From positions 1 to 5,881 of the forward strand of contig JAHISC010000039.1 in assembly GCA_018818445.1 (NCBI GenBank): a stretch of 5,881 nucleotides of DNA, given 5' to 3'. The stretch comes from Patescibacteria group bacterium. GTDB taxonomy: Bacteria > Patescibacteriota > Patescibacteriia > UBA9934. This document shows, one piece after another, positions 4,917 to 5,881 of this stretch (its first letter is position 1; each line of letters opens with the position of its first letter). A model generated the notes under the pieces. The model was not told the DNA's origin, did no database searches, and saw only the letters and a list, made by a program, of their open reading frames with translations. The position numbers and the translations under genes are program-made.

Positions 4917-5657
4917 TCAGATCATTTTTAGAAAATTTCTATAAATTGCTTGAGCTGTTGATTCAAATGTATTGTCCTGGAGAGCTGCGGTTTTACGCTC
5001 TATTTCTGCCTTATTTGAAAAATATCCAAGCCTCAGCATTTCATCGGCATGTTCATTTACCTCTGTTTCCATAATATTGGTCGTAATTTCCGGATGGAAT
5101 TGTACTGTGCGGACATGGTCTCCGTAGGCCAAGGCTTGGTTTGGGTATAAATCACTATTAGCTAGTACCACCACCTCAACGGGCGGTAACTTTGCAACAA
5201 TATCTTTATGAAGCTGCATGGCATCAAAAACAGGCGTAATATTTTTAAATAATGGGTCATGTAATCCATCCTTGGTCAGCTCGATCTCTGTCAACCCGAT
5301 CTCTGGGCCAAAGCTACCGGGTTCTACAGTGCCGCCAAGAGCCTGAGCAATAATTTGGTGACCAAAGCAAACTCCGAACACTGGTTTCTTTTCTTGAACC
5401 AGGCGAACAATAAACTGTTCCAGTGGTTGAATCCAAGGTTCAGTGTCGTACACGCTTTTGTTAGATCCACCAATAATTACCAGATCAGCTTCAACGTTTG
5501 CGGGTAGTCGTTGGTCAGGCAAATAACACACCTCAAAATTTTTCGGATCAATACCTAAAGCACGAGCATGCCAAAGATAATGCTCTTCATAGCCACTATC
5601 TTGAAAGTAAGTTTTGGGACGCGTGCAAACATAAAAAACGCTCGGATCGTAGTTCAT
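4917..5657 (-). CDS. Stand-alone class I glutamine amidotransferase (GMP synthase-like)
   Basis: The 246-aa protein is a single glutaminase domain that should release ammonia from glutamine. The catalytic triad is visible: nucleophile C97 in FGVCFGHQ (95-101), and H188 and E190 in VQFHPEI (185-191). GGSNKSVYD (63-71) matches the strand-loop that helps form the oxyanion hole. It resembles the GATase domain of GMP synthase but has no ATP-pyrophosphatase or dimerisation domain, so it is not a complete GuaA, and no partner synthetase gene is visible here. Free-standing proteins of this type are often annotated as GMP synthase-like without a known acceptor. Residues 192-235 form a charged C-terminal extension. 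The ATG starts 2 nt after the tatD stop with no SD (AAATAACT precedes it), so the two genes are probably co-transcribed. The stop is TGA, showing that UGA is not reassigned. The substrate is unknown. Confidence 0.88.
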   Translation of the reverse strand: MNYDPSVFYVCTRPKTYFQDSGYEEHYLWHARALGIDPKNFEVCYLPDQRLPANVEADLVIIGGSNKSVYDTEPWIQPLEQFIVRLVQEKKPVFGVCFGHQIIAQALGGTVEPGSFGPEIGLTEIELTKDGLHDPLFKNITPVFDAMQLHKDIVAKLPPVEVVVLANSDLYPNQALAYGDHVRTVQFHPEITTNIMETEVNEHADEMLRLGYFSNKAEIERKTAALQDNTFESTAQAIYRNFLKMI

Positions 5658-5659
5658 AG

Positions 5660-5881
5660 TTATTTCAAGCCAAAAAGTTTAATTGTATTAGCAGTTGTGA
5701 TTTGAGCCACCTCGTCAAAACTAAGACCTTTAATTTCCGTGATTTTTTCTGCCACAAATTGAACGTGCCAGGGTTCATTTCTTTTACCTCGGAATGGTGG
5801 CGGTGATAAATACGGTGCATCGGTTTCAACGAGAATTTGTTCCAATGGAATTTTTTTGACCTCAGCTTGTAATTCTTTTGA
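5660..5881 (-). CDS. TatD-family metal-dependent hydrolase, C-terminal part
   Basis: This is the last 73 codons of a gene that enters from the high-coordinate edge; the family is about 255-265 aa, so roughly 70% lies outside. TatD proteins are TIM-barrel metal-dependent deoxyribonucleases/hydrolases of the amidohydrolase superfamily. The C-terminal signature is clear: LVETDAPYLSPPPFRGKRNEP (16-36 of the visible part) contains the Asp that takes part in metal binding or catalysis, followed by VQFVAEKITEIKGLSFDEVAQ and the final TTANTIKLFGL. Reading is open to the edge, so the true start is not in the window; a TTG at 5845 is only an internal codon. Two nt separate it from the amidotransferase gene. 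The N-terminal HxH metal motif cannot be checked here. Confidence 0.92.
   Translation of the reverse strand, partial: SKELQAEVKKIPLEQILVETDAPYLSPPPFRGKRNEPWHVQFVAEKITEIKGLSFDEVAQITTANTIKLFGLK

Noticed and set aside
4892..5074. Plus-strand ORF of 60 codons antisense to the amidotransferase 3' end
   Set aside because: It has no family resemblance and lies wholly opposite a well-supported gene and the terminator hairpin.

Overview
The window is a bacterial chromosome segment with every gene on the minus strand. It holds most of an F-type (F1Fo) ATP synthase operon. Read in the direction of transcription, from high to low coordinates, the order is: the end of a TatD-family hydrolase gene, a stand-alone class I glutamine amidotransferase, a hairpin terminator candidate, a near-consensus sigma70-type promoter, then atpZ/atpI-like, atpB (a), atpE (c), atpF (b), atpH (delta), atpA (alpha) and atpG (gamma). 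The gamma gene runs off the low-coordinate edge. The beta and epsilon genes (atpD, atpC), which normally follow, would lie outside the window.

The sequence suggests a member of the Candidate Phyla Radiation / Patescibacteria, probably a Parcubacteria-like lineage. This is inference from memory of such proteins. The supporting signs are a very short delta subunit (127 aa), an a subunit opening with an AEPIFDI...TNSMLN-type segment, start codons almost without Shine-Dalgarno sequences, and short AT-rich tandem repeats between genes. TGA is used as an ordinary stop (end of the amidotransferase gene), so the UGA=Gly code of Gracilibacteria/SR1 does not apply. No database search was possible.

Region by region: 5660-5881 (tatD 3' part) and 4917-5657 (amidotransferase) are 2 nt apart and look co-transcribed. 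The gap 4750-4916 carries a 13-bp perfect hairpin and then the promoter TTGACC-17 nt-TATACT, which places an mRNA start about 19 nt before the atpZ ATG. Then atpZ and atpB overlap by 14 nt, a 59-nt spacer with a strong hairpin precedes atpE, a 159-nt structured spacer lies between atpE and atpF, and atpF, atpH and atpA are almost contiguous. A 42-nt spacer made largely of a 7-bp tandem repeat separates atpA from atpG.

Together the atp genes supply the Fo ion channel (a, c-ring), the peripheral stalk (b, delta), the non-catalytic alpha subunit, the start of the rotor shaft (gamma) and an assembly factor. The catalytic, arginine-finger and channel residues that can be checked are intact, so the enzyme looks functional. 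The c subunit lacks the sodium-ligand residues, so proton coupling is the better guess. I see no mobile element, CRISPR array, tRNA or rRNA, and no clearly undescribed system. The most interesting signals are the RNA structures flanking atpE, the shortened delta subunit, the altered glycine motif of the c subunit and the heptad repeat before atpG.
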